DNA from: Eudromia elegans
Taxonomy: Eukaryota > Chordata > Aves > Tinamiformes > Tinamidae
Direction of reading: 5' to 3'
Length of the DNA: 64,000 nt
NCBI GenBank assembly: GCA_003342815.1
Contig: PTEX01000138.1
Location: forward strand, 1,975,456-2,039,455
Both the position numbers and the translations under genes were made by a program. Shown here piece by piece: positions 33,481-43,900 of the stretch (positions are counted from its first letter, which is position 1; each line of letters starts with the position of its first letter). Under the pieces are notes generated by a model. The model was not told the origin of the DNA. It searched no databases and saw nothing but the letters and a program-made list of their open reading frames with translations.

Positions 33481-36143
33481 AAGACTATGTGCCACTTACC
33501 TTCTGTTTGGGGACCTACATAGTGCACTGCTGTCAGTCTGATCCTTTGTACAAGAAGTTTGTCCCAATTTCTTGCTCTCCTCTTTACTAGGAGCAAGCCA
33601 TTAAACTTAAGTGTTCTGGGCTTTTATTTGATTACCTAGTTTTTACCGTCATGGTCCATTAGAACTAATTCTGAGAGTATTTTAAACTTGCACCTGTGGG
33701 GATTTAGTGTTCTTGCGCTCTGGTAAAGGATAATCCAGTGAACCAAATGTTCTTGAATTTTGAATAATGTTTTCAAAGGCGATTACAGAAACAACTCTGA
33801 CAGGCTGGGTGAAAAGATTCACCTATGAATTCATGACTGATCTGAAAAAAAACCCCAAGAATAAAAGGATAGGCTTTGAAAAAAAAAGGAGGTAATATCA
33901 GGCTCTTTAGTGATCTGAAGAATAGATGAGGAATTGTCAAGTTTGCAGTTGATACAAAATTATTCGATATAATAAAGGCTAAATCTTATCACAAAGACTT
34001 CTGGAAACAATCTGTAACATGCATAATACTGTGCTCTTAAGTATCTCATGTTGCTTAAGTAATAAATGCTGGACAGATCAGTCCAAGAAGAATTAAAAAT
34101 GGCAAAGGAAAGGTAAAAGCTGTATAAATCATGTAAGACAGCAAATACACTTATGTCCCTCTATAAATTCATAAAACCATGTTAAATAGTCCTTGCTGTT
34201 CTACATTTTCCAGCACAAGAATATGATAGCAGTAGTAGAAATCATACATACAAGGGCTGATCAGATACAACCCAGCTCCCATGTTGGACAAGGCTAAGGA
34301 AGAATGTTGTCAAGAATGGTTGAATTCACCGAAGAGCGTTCTGGGCCTCACTGAACTTTATGCTTGCTCTTTATCAGTAACCATAAAAATAGGAAGGTGA
34401 GACAGAGTGAAACCAGTTCACCAGTTCAGGCTAGAGTGAGAAAGATATTTCTCTGGTGGAAGAAAAATTGTGGCATGTGGCACGCGCTAAGGTATAAAGA
34501 GGTCAGGGCCAGTTAAGAAACTGCTCGTTCCTCTTTGTCACACACTCTGCAACACTTCATGTCTCCCTTCTGAATGAGTCTTTTCACAGGTAAAAGATCT
34601 TTATTTCTACACCTACTTCACTGTTGTGCTTTTCCAATTGTATTAGTCAGTGCCTAGAAAGCATGTTCCCCACAGCAGACCATGCAAGCTGGTTTCAGAG
34701 ACACCCCCGTGCGCTATGAAATAGTGTATAAAATCATGACGCTTAGAGAAGTATCTGTCTTGTCTAGGACACCCCATGCTAAGGGTCTCCTCCATCTAGT
34801 GGATGCATAAACATACATTCTATCAACTCCTTTGATCTGCCTGGTCTTCACGTAAGTAAAAGCATATGAGTCTCTGTACTGAAAATATGTTTTAATATCC
34901 TTTTGACAGTAGACCCAACTTTTGTAGAACCATCTTTTCCCAACACTGCAGGAGTAAGTTTCTTCAGCAAACACAGTGTGTATGTGTTTATAAAGGTCTT
35001 CAAGTTAATTCCTAATGGCACTAACTCACATCTTAGAAATTATTTCTGCTTTACGTCCAATTTGGTCAGGGGTTCTCTGGGCAGGCTACTGCTAATGTGT
35101 CTTTTCATTTAAGACCCGTAATAAAATTGTTTGTCAGGGAGGAATTTCCAGAGATTGTGATCTACTGAAACCGCTTGTAATTTTAGAGGAAGAGCATCAA
35201 TATTATGGCCTTCCTATACAGCAATTTGATGTTACAGTCCTATTTGATGATAGGTCTTTTCAATTTTTTGCATGTGTTCAAAAAGCTAATTTAGTCTGCA
35301 CCACCAACTACTCATCTGCAAAAGACTCCACTGCCAATATTTTTTTCTGGGTGAAGAGTATGCATATCACTAGTTGGCAAGTCTCATCTACAACTACTTT
35401 TCATGAGTTCTTTTAGGAGGACAGTTTGACAATGTTATTCTTAGTGTCATATTTCAGTTAAAACATTTCATATGTTTCCTTGTATCTGGTCTCCAAAACT
35501 CAATTTTTCTTTGTCATCTGCTATTCAATTCCCCCTACCAGATACCTTCTAATTCTTTAAAATGTGATTTGTATCAGATGCAGTATTCCAGGTAAAAACT
35601 CTGTAGGGACATTTCTTAAAGCTTTCCTGTCATGTGGTTTATAGAATTTCACTGTAATAGTCTTTTGCCGTAATCTAATAGTTCTCCTGCAAGACCATGA
35701 AGCGAGAGCACTCCCTTTAGTTCTTTGAAGAGAACTATAAACCTGTGGAAGAACTGCACATGCACACCTGTGCCATGCCGCATTTCCCAGAGGGACCGCA
35801 CTGGAACCCACCTGCACTGGGCAGCCCCGCACCATCTGTGGCCCAGTACTGACAACAGTTTTAAACAAGCACTGTTCACACCAGGGGCTGCTTCATTTCA
35901 ATGTTAACATCTTAATGTGTGTTGCCAAATGTTTTTACTGTCTTCACTGGAAAACAAAGGAAGGAAGAGAATGAAAATGTAACATGCAAGAGAAAGGGCA
36001 AAGCAAGCAAAACGGGAAGGAAGTAGTCTATAATAAAGAATGGCCTGGTGAAGGCAGAAACTGGTATAAGGATAAGAAACAGTGGCTCTGCTCACCAGAG
36101 CCCAGTACAATCTGGGCCAAATGTGCTAGACAAGCTTGCCAGG
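33481..36143 (+). other. Intergenic DNA between WWTR1 and the minisatellite
   Basis: Apart from the old CR1-like remnant near 33.9-34.1 kb, nothing was recognised. A TATAAAG-like motif near 34,494 and open frames near 35,560-35,900 have no supporting context. Confidence 0.6.
33890..34060 (+). mobile_element. Old CR1-like reverse-transcriptase remnant
   Basis: GTCAAGTTTGCAGTTGATAC at about 33,938 encodes VKFAVDTKL, a decayed form of the CR1 reverse-transcriptase core KFADDTKL. The flanking bases also resemble old CR1 ORF2. Boundaries are uncertain and all frames are broken. Confidence 0.45.
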
Positions 36144-36970
36144 ACCTCACACCATCACCTGGTGTCTGCTCCCTGTGGTACCTCACAACATGTCAGCAAG
36201 ACCCTGTGGCCTGAGCACCCGGCACCTCAGGACACTGAGTCAGGCAACCCCTGCCCTGCTCATCCAGTACCTCACAACAGGGTGCCTCATGCACTGTGGC
36301 TGGAGCATGCAGCTCCTCATGATATCATCGTGAGGTGCCCTGCATGCTCAACACCTCAAAAAATCACAGCAGGTGCCCTGCAGCCTGTGTAAGCAGCACC
36401 CATAGTGACTGCGGGTGTCCTGCAGCCTGAATACGCAGTGCCTCACAACACAGCTGCAAGCACCTCACAAAATAGCAGTGGGTGCCTGGTGTGTGCAGTA
36501 CCTCATAAAATGGCAGCAGGTGCACTGTTCCCATAGTGCTTCACAACATGGTGGCAGGTGCCCTGTGCCTTGCAAATGAGGCCCCTAGCGACACAATGGC
36601 AGATGCCTCGCAGCTTGAGCACACAGTACCTCGCAACATATCCACAGGCACCGTGTGGCTTGAGCACGTGACCCCTCACAACATGGTAGCAGGCAGCACT
36701 TCACAAAATGTCTGCAGGCACCCTGTGGCCTAAGCAGGCAGTGCCTCACAAAATGGTGGCAGACACCCGCTGGCCCTAGCACGTGGCACCTCATGACATG
36801 GCAAAGTCTCCCTGCAGCCTGGGCCGAAGACACCTCATGATATGACACTGGTTACCCTTTGGCCTGAACATATGGTGCCTCACAAAATGGCAACAGACAC
36901 AACGTGCATAAAATGGCACTTGCTGCGCCTCACACGGTGGTCAGTGCCACGTACACACGGTGCCTCTGCA
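36144..36970 (+). repeat. Degenerate minisatellite, period about 44 bp
   Basis: About seventeen imperfect units, each containing a version of CCTCACAAAATGGCAGCAGG followed by a CCCTGTGGCCTGAGCAC-like half. For example, GTACCTCACAACATG occurs near 36,179, CTTCACAACATGG near 36,539 and GCCTCACAAAATGG near 36,743. Spacing between the CCTCA starts is mostly 40-48 bp. The array stops at the CpG island. Confidence 0.88.
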
Positions 36971-36974
36971 CACA

Positions 36975-37430
36975 GCACAGTGGCGGAAGCGCCCAGCCGC
37001 CGCTGCGCTGCTCCCACAGGGGCCGGTCGCTCCCGCCGAGAGCGAGGTGGAGGCTCCGCTCGCGAGGACGTGTCTGTCCCGCAGACGATGTCGCCGCCGC
37101 CGGTAGAGCAGCGGGAACACACGCAGGTAGGAGCCGGCAGCGCCGCCCCGAGCGGCTGTAAGCGCTGGGAGGGGCCCTGGGACCGGGCCGTGGCGAGCCG
37201 AGGGGCCCAATCCGAGGTGGCGGCTCCGCAACCACCCCCGCTCCTCTCGGTGCCGGTGCGGCCCGCCTGGCGGAGGGCGGCGCCCGCGCTCTTCGCGCCG
37301 CAGAAGTGGGCGCGGCGCCGCGCCGCCGTGGCTCCCGCCAGCTCCAGCTGGCCGTAATGGGCGAGGTGGGGCCAACCTGATCTTGCAGGGGTAGCTGGGG
37401 CTGTGAGCGTCGTGGCTCACCGCCCCGTTT
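36975..37430. promoter_or_regulatory. CpG island, candidate promoter of an unidentified transcript
   Basis: Dense CpG (GCGGCGCC-type runs), very high GC, about 450 bp, in otherwise AT-rich DNA. An ETS-type GGCGGAAG motif lies at 36,982-36,989. On the + strand an ATG with A at -3 (37088-37090) opens MSPPPVEQREHTQ and is followed at 37127 by the donor sequence CAG|GTAGGA. No known gene is expected to start here: WWTR1 ends upstream and TM4SF4 ends downstream. Whether it drives an RNA, and on which strand, cannot be told from sequence. Confidence 0.7.
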
Positions 37431-37447
37431 TTAGTTGCCTCTTTTAG

Positions 37448-37706
37448 GACCTGCGAGCTGCCTCATGACCAGCCTGCTTTAGCAGTGGCTCAGGCACTAT
37501 GTTTGCAGCCGGTGCTGGTGGTGCTTTCCCTTTGGCTAGCCACCCTGCTGTGCTTTTGGAGCAGGCTGGAGGGCCAGGCAGCAGGGCAGGCTGGCAGCAC
37601 CACCCTCGTTCCAGCCGGGCACGCAAAGCACAGCATGGCAGCTGTGCTGCTCATCCAGAGCGTTGCAGGACAGCCCATGGTGCTGGCAGGGCTGCTGTGG
37701 TCTCAG
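37448..37706 (+). other. Possible exon downstream of the CpG island
   Basis: A GC-rich segment flanked by an acceptor-like CTCTTTTAG before 37448 and a donor-like TCTCAG|GTAAAT after 37706. Joined to the ATG frame at 37088 it meets a TGA after six codons. A different frame is open across the whole segment but has no ATG at its 5' end. It may be a non-coding exon or chance. No protein family was recognised. Confidence 0.35.
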
Positions 37707-37759
37707 GTAAATTGTGTGTGGCCGTTGGTTGTTTCTCAGTGGGGAAAAGAAACATGACT

Positions 37760-40700
37760 TGGCAAATGAAAACTTGAGAGGGTTTTGTTTGTTGATTTGT
37801 TTTTGATGATGATTATTCATTCTACTTGCTGTGGGGTAAAGAACCCACCTGTTTCTATTCCTTGTAGTGGCTTCCCCACCATCAGCAGTATGGCTCCTCT
37901 TGGTATGTTATGTAGTTTGCTTTGTTGTTAGCTAGACCCTCTCTGAGTAACACAGAGGCTGTGAAAGTAAACCTGAAGCTGACCTAGGGCAGTTGGTGGG
38001 CATCTGAGTGAGCTGGAAATCCAGAACAGTTCTGGGAACAATCTTTGGTCCTTTTCATAGAATCATAGAATGCCTAGAGTTGGAAGGGACCTCTAGAGGT
38101 CATCTAGTCCAACCGCCCTGCACACGCAGGGTCTCCTAGAGCACGGGGCACAGGGTGATGTCCAGGCGGGTTTGGAAGATCTCCAGAGAAGGAGATTCCA
38201 CAACCTCTCTGGGCAGCCTGTTCCAGTGCTCTGTCACTCTCACTGGTAAAAAATTCTTTCTCAAGTTCCTGTGGAACTTTTGGTGCCTCAATTTGTGGCC
38301 GTTTCCTCTAGTTCTAATTTTCTAGTTTTCCTTTTCCTTTCCTTCTCTTATCTAAGGTGGGCATCTCAAAGGAAGCACAAATATCTTTAACTATGTATTT
38401 GGTATTTCCTAATTTTAGAAACAAGGTTCTTGCAAACAGTTGTCAGTTCAGTGATGCATTATACCCTGACACATGACACTGTACTAGGGCTAATGTTCCA
38501 CTCTGCTTTTTGGATAAACTCAATAAAATACAGCGCTCTGAAAGCATATCTTTTAGCCTCACATGGTTGCCAGGCTTGTCATTTCAGGTTGAAATGAGCG
38601 GGCTCAAAATCGCTTAAACACCCTCAGTGTGCATATATGTTGCAGTCTGAGTTAGAAGGCTGTGTGCTTTCCTGTAATACAAACCCTCAGCTGAAGGTGC
38701 CACGCAGTGTGAAAATTGCTCTGCACAGAGCACCCTCATACAGCTGTCACTGAACAGTCAGTTTTAATGAGTGAATAACGAAACTTCCAATGACAACTGG
38801 TACTGATATTTATTTCTTTAAGCAGCCAGGATTTCTGCACTTACATGGAAGTTGGCATTTGTGTGTTTTAAAACTGTAACCTTTTCAGCTAATGCTGCGT
38901 TGTGTACAAGTTAGTCTGGACAACTGAGCTCTGTTTTAGCATTTTCAGTTCCTTGTTCGGGACTTGTCTCTTGCTGTCGACTTTCTGTCACTCTGTAGCA
39001 TTATTCTCAGTTTACTTACTACTTCTCTTCTCAGAATACCACTGGTTCGGTGTATCTCTTTCTGTATCAACAGTCTGATCTCTCCCTGTGCCCAGTTTCA
39101 CTGGGCACCTAGCTCATTAAAAACACAGAAACCAATCTGCAGTTATTGCATAACTGAGACAGATAATGTTACTCGAGGGGACTCACAAATGTTAATCGTA
39201 ACAGGACAGAATTGGGAACACTGCTGAGCTGCTTGTTTCCAGTTGTGCGGTGCCCAGAGACCAAGGTGCAAATGCTGCTCGGATTGCAAGGTGAAATGTG
39301 TGTACTTGGTCTCAGAATCTATGGATATTAGCCCATGTTAGAAAACTCCATGCAGGTCGGCACCTCAGAAATATCAACTCATTTGGACACCCATGATTTC
39401 TGTCTTTTAGGTCACAACCTCCTGTTCTTAGCTCCCCTCTCTTCTATTTATTATTATATCAAACTTGTATGCTGAACCCCTTCTTGAATGCTGATGAGAA
39501 ACATTTTGTGTTCTCAAAGACTTTGTATGTACAAAAAGAGAAGTGGAAGATGAGGTGCTGGACAGCTGCTAGCCACAAATGAAAGCATAGATGTTAGATA
39601 GTTACATTGGTGGGTGGTGGTGTAAAGGGTGCGAGCAAATTCCCTTGCTGTGCCGCAGAACAGGTGGGAGAGGCAGCTGTTTCTAGAGAGCTTTTAGAGA
39701 ATTTTAAACTCCTTTGCACAATGTATCTTCATGGCCCTTCTGCTCTTTTTAGTGTAGTTTTTAGAATTAAATCTACCTAACATTATGTGTTGTTCACCCC
39801 AGCTTTCAGTGTTTCTAAATCCTCGCTCTGGTGTAGATATGGAGTACATGAAATACTCTTTCAAAAATTACTAGGCACAAGCATTGCCTCAAGAGGAAAC
39901 TGTCAGGGAAAATATCTGGCAAATGCCTTGATGAAATAGAGGTCTTGAAAGAACTAATCTGGCAGGCTGGTTTGTGGAGATTGGGAGTTGGAATTTCTTT
40001 AGTACATCAACTGGTGTGAATCCTTCAGGCTTCCCTCCCAGTCCTCTTATTGTTTCCTTGATTACTCTGGGAAAGAGTTTTCTTTCTAAAATTTAATAGG
40101 CAAAAATATCTTATTAGATAAAATTCTATCTCTTTCATAGCACTGTGCCAAACACAGCTAAGTAAAAACCATTGCAAGAAGAGGAATAAACAGACTATAC
40201 ACTCATATAGATTAGAAGTTTAAAGACAAAGAGTTATGAGTTGCTCTTCTTGACTGAACGGGCATTGTAACCCATGTTTGAATCAGTAATTCAATTCTGA
40301 GCTTCGAGGATGTGGGAGAAGCTCAGGAAGAGTAGTGAGTAGTATGTGACTTACCAAGGGTCGCACATGGATGACAAGAGAGACCTCATGACAACCACAA
40401 AAACCTTTTGTAACCAAGAGTTTCTTTATAAAGAGCATATTAATAAGAGCTGGTATGGCAGAGTTGTCGCTTTTCTATATACATAAACATGTACTCATAA
40501 AAGTTTACACTTACAGGTGGTACTTCCATTCGATAAACCTCAAAGGAAAGCAGATGCCATTGCACTACAGCTGAGCTTGTATCAGCAGCTTTCAGTGATC
40601 ACAAGCCAAAGTTAATTTGGAGAGAAAACAAATATTTTGCCTGAGAATACTATGTTTTCTAAATGGAAGGTGTTTTACATAAATAAATATGAGTGTGAGA
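37760..40700. other. Intergenic DNA downstream of TM4SF4
   Basis: Contains one antisense CR1 (38,056-38,325) and otherwise plain AT-rich sequence with no recognised gene, RNA or motif. Confidence 0.6.
38056..38325 (-). mobile_element. CR1 LINE, 5'-truncated, antisense
   Basis: Begins with CATAGAATCATAGAATGCCTA, the inverted 3' repeat, followed by GGGACCTCTAGAGGTCATCT and the inverted ORF2 end as far as TTTGTGGCCGTTTCCTCTAG. It is about 270 bp and closely similar to the copy at 59.1 kb but more truncated. Confidence 0.95.
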
Positions 40701-40716
40701 GTTGAATAGTGCTTAT

Positions 40717-40722
40717 TTTATT
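40717..40722 (-). terminator. TM4SF4: TM4SF4 poly(A) signal candidate
   Basis: AATAAA on the minus strand, about 165 nt past the stop codon. It is the nearest canonical signal noticed downstream. Confidence 0.6.
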
Positions 40723-40887
40723 CCTTAATGAAGAGATGCAAGAAGGCTAGAAGGGAAGTCAGAGCTTCATAACTTTAGCAAAGGAAATGCCCTTCATCCT
40801 GATCTTCTTAGCCAGAGACAGTGTGAGAGGTACTTTATAGAACTGTTTTGAAAGGGAGTCTCCCAAGATGAGTCTTCTATAATATTT

Positions 40888-40905
40888 TTAGACAGCTCCA
40901 TCTCC
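40888..40905 (-). CDS. TM4SF4: TM4SF4 terminal coding exon (18 nt coding)
   Basis: A strong acceptor, TTTTTTTCCAG, precedes GGAGATGGAGCTGTCTAA, which encodes GDGAV and the stop codon. It joins exon 4 in phase 0 and closely matches the family tail GDGPV. The short coding part makes it easy to miss; the exon continues as 3' UTR. Confidence 0.93.
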   Translation of the reverse strand, partial: GDGAV

Positions 40906-43900
40906 CTGGAAAAAAATGAAAGTACACAGGTAGTTTAGCACTTGCTTCTTCTGTGACTTTCAAAGGATTTTTTTTGTTTTTTGGAGGTTGTGGGAAGCTG
41001 GCAGAGAAATGCTGTAAGTATCTGGAAGGATTGAGACCACGTTTTCAACACGTAACTGTAAGGTTTTAAGAGTACTTAATCTACAAAATGGGGCCATAGT
41101 CCTGTTTCAGACTGTCAGCTAATCAGGTGTCTCAATACACAAAATGATAAAAGAGAAACATAATTGCTTACCCCACAGCATCCACAACATTTGCAGTCCC
41201 CACAGATTGTTCCGAAGAGGCCATTCACAATCTGAATGCCACAGAGTATTGCTTGGATCCCACTCATGATTAGCAGCAAGGAAAAGAGGGTCAAGTTCCA
41301 AGGAACTATATTTTCAGGTGATGTACACTTGTCCCAGATTGTGTGATTACTTAGATAATCCCTGTGCATGAAGGGAAAAGCAAAGCAGTTAAGAAGGAAG
41401 CACTGTTACCTCTTGGAGAAAGCTGGTCTGGTATGGCCTGCTAGTTGTGTCTGTCATACTCCTACATGACTGAAGTTCTGTTAGCTTTAGTACTATACAA
41501 AACAATTATACTATCATCAATACTTAGTATATTATTTTCTTTTTGGTTTCTAAATCAACTGAAGTTATTTGTTTCAAAAGATAAAGCACGGGAGAGGAGC
41601 AAAGATGAGTCTGTAGGTTGGAATACCATCAAATACTTGCCGATACTTTCTTCTCCACAAAATATCAGATAAGACTGTAGCTAGGTATTTGCCAAACCTA
41701 CTGCATTTGTCCCTGCTACTGTCTTTTGTTTGAAATAGCTTCCTACTGACTAATGTCACTTTAGTTATGCTGTTGAATGGAGCAGTGCTGACATCCAGTG
41801 GCATGTTAAATATGCTTGGAAAGCATAAGCTTACTGGAGGGCTTCCTGGGGGATATGGAGTCTCCTACATTTCCTCCTTGGTGGTAACCCAGAGCTTTTA
41901 TATTTGTAGTAATGTGTGTTAAAGCTGTGGTCTTCATAGGGGCATGCAATTCAGCGCATCATAATGTGGTTGTGAACAAGGAAGCAACAACTTACATGTT
42001 TGTCTTCAATTTACTGTATCACATTGTAAATAAAATAACAAAGGAAGTAGCAAAACAGTATGATAAGAGAACATGAACTTCCTGTTTTTTCTGACAAATC
42101 ATGAAATGCTACAAAACCAGTCATGTCTGGCCCAATGAGCGGAAAAGAATAACCTTTGCTCTTCTTGATGGCTCAATTAAAGAAGAGCAAACTGATGTAA
42201 AATTATTCTTCCTATTTTTTATCTTCATATTTTAATTTAGATGCTCAACCTCTGAGTATATTTCCTCTGGATTTTCTCAATGCTGCTGGGTTTTCTGTGT
42301 TTTCAAGTGATTCCTTGACTGCAGCTACAGATTATGATTGAAATAAAGCATATCTTTACAGAGACTCAGAGAATTAGACTAAAGCGATTGTTTTCCCACC
42401 TTCACTGGTCCACAAACAAATAATGTGTAGCATACAACATTATAGCTTTTAGCAACTGCGTCATTAGGGATGACTTTTTCACACCACCTCTCTGGAAGTG
42501 GTACTGTACATGAGAGCAAGGCAGAATAAAATGACAAACATTAATTCTGTGAAGACCATCAGATCTCAATATAGGATGTCACAGCTAACCATTTATCTCA
42601 AATTTAGCCCTGTATACTGCTTATAATCCTAAGAATAAACTGTAACTCTGTGCGCTTCTTTTCACGGGGTTTCAAAGGAGCCAATAATTTCAATTGGATA
42701 TGTTATTGCCTACACCCTTGTTCTTGAATAATATTTAGTATTGTTGTGCTTGCTGGTTCTGCTAAGAGCAACTGTGTGTGACAAGTACTATAAAATTCAT
42801 GTTTTTTACACAACAGATTTGAAAGGTTAATCATACCTCAAACTTAAAGTGGTGTATACTTTGTTTTCCTAATAGTCTTGCCTTACCCGTTCTGGAAAGG
42901 ATAATCCCACTGTTGCCCAACCTCACATTTAGGGCCTTTGTTTAGGGCTACTGCTGACAAAGCAAAGCAGTATCCAGCTCCTAGAACTCCAATTGCAGCA
43001 AATATTAAGGAAGAAAACATCTGAGAGAGAGAGAGAGAGAAATAAAGTTATTTTTATTCTCATTCAGTTGGTGAAATGTGCCCTATTAATGTGAATGCAC
43101 ATGCTGTAAACTCAGCTCAGTCAGCTCCTGAGCATTTAAAAACCATTTATTATGTAACGACAACTTAATGCATTTCTGCACTCATCTTTAGAGGCTTTGA
43201 GGATACTAAAGGTACTTGGTGCTGACACAGTAGATGGCACTCTTATTTAGACAGTGTTTAGTCAACAAACCTCTTCTGTTGTTCAAAGTACTGTGTTTCA
43301 CTGGAATTTCTGTCTTTGAGAAGATTGAGGAACACTGAAGTCCCAGAACACTTGCATCATTTAAAAAAAAAATCAGCACTGCCCTTACCAGTTACTTTTA
43401 GCATCTTGATCGTAGTTGGATCAATTAATTTTGTTGTACCTTCCTGAGTCCCCCTTCAAGTGTCATTTTAGAATATCTCTCTTTATCTTCTCACCAGAAC
43501 TTATCGGCATCAGTTCTCATAGTGCAATTAGAATTGATAGAAGAGTGTCTTTGCTTTCCTGTCTTTCTATTATACATTTACATATGCATTCCATTATATA
43601 TTTACATATACAAAAAAGATTTAATAAATCATGCAAAACCTATTGCCTTATTTGAATTTGGAAGCACTTAGTTGAGCCATACTAGTTTGTAGGTATAGCT
43701 AATGTTTTTCATTATATAAAAGTGATATAGGTGGATAATAAAACCGTGCCCACTCTCGGGTCTTTTTGCACTCTTGTGTAGACCTCATAGCCAGGGCTGT
43801 TACTTGTGTGTTAAAATGTGTTTTTTATAATTTTAGTCACGGAGTTAGCTTAAGTTAATGTTGATGTAGTTTAAATATGTTTATGTTAATGTAGTAGACA

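Noticed and set aside
34480..34700. TATA-like motif and LTR-like look
   Set aside because: No paired long terminal repeats, primer-binding site or target duplication could be seen.
35557..35879. Overlapping minus-strand open frames
   Set aside because: No recognised domain, no splice support, and no start in good context tied to a promoter.
37088..37357. 90-codon ATG-initiated open frame within the CpG island
   Set aside because: It is Pro/Ala/Arg-rich from composition, and a good donor interrupts it after 13 codons. I kept the island and the possible exons as findings but not this protein.
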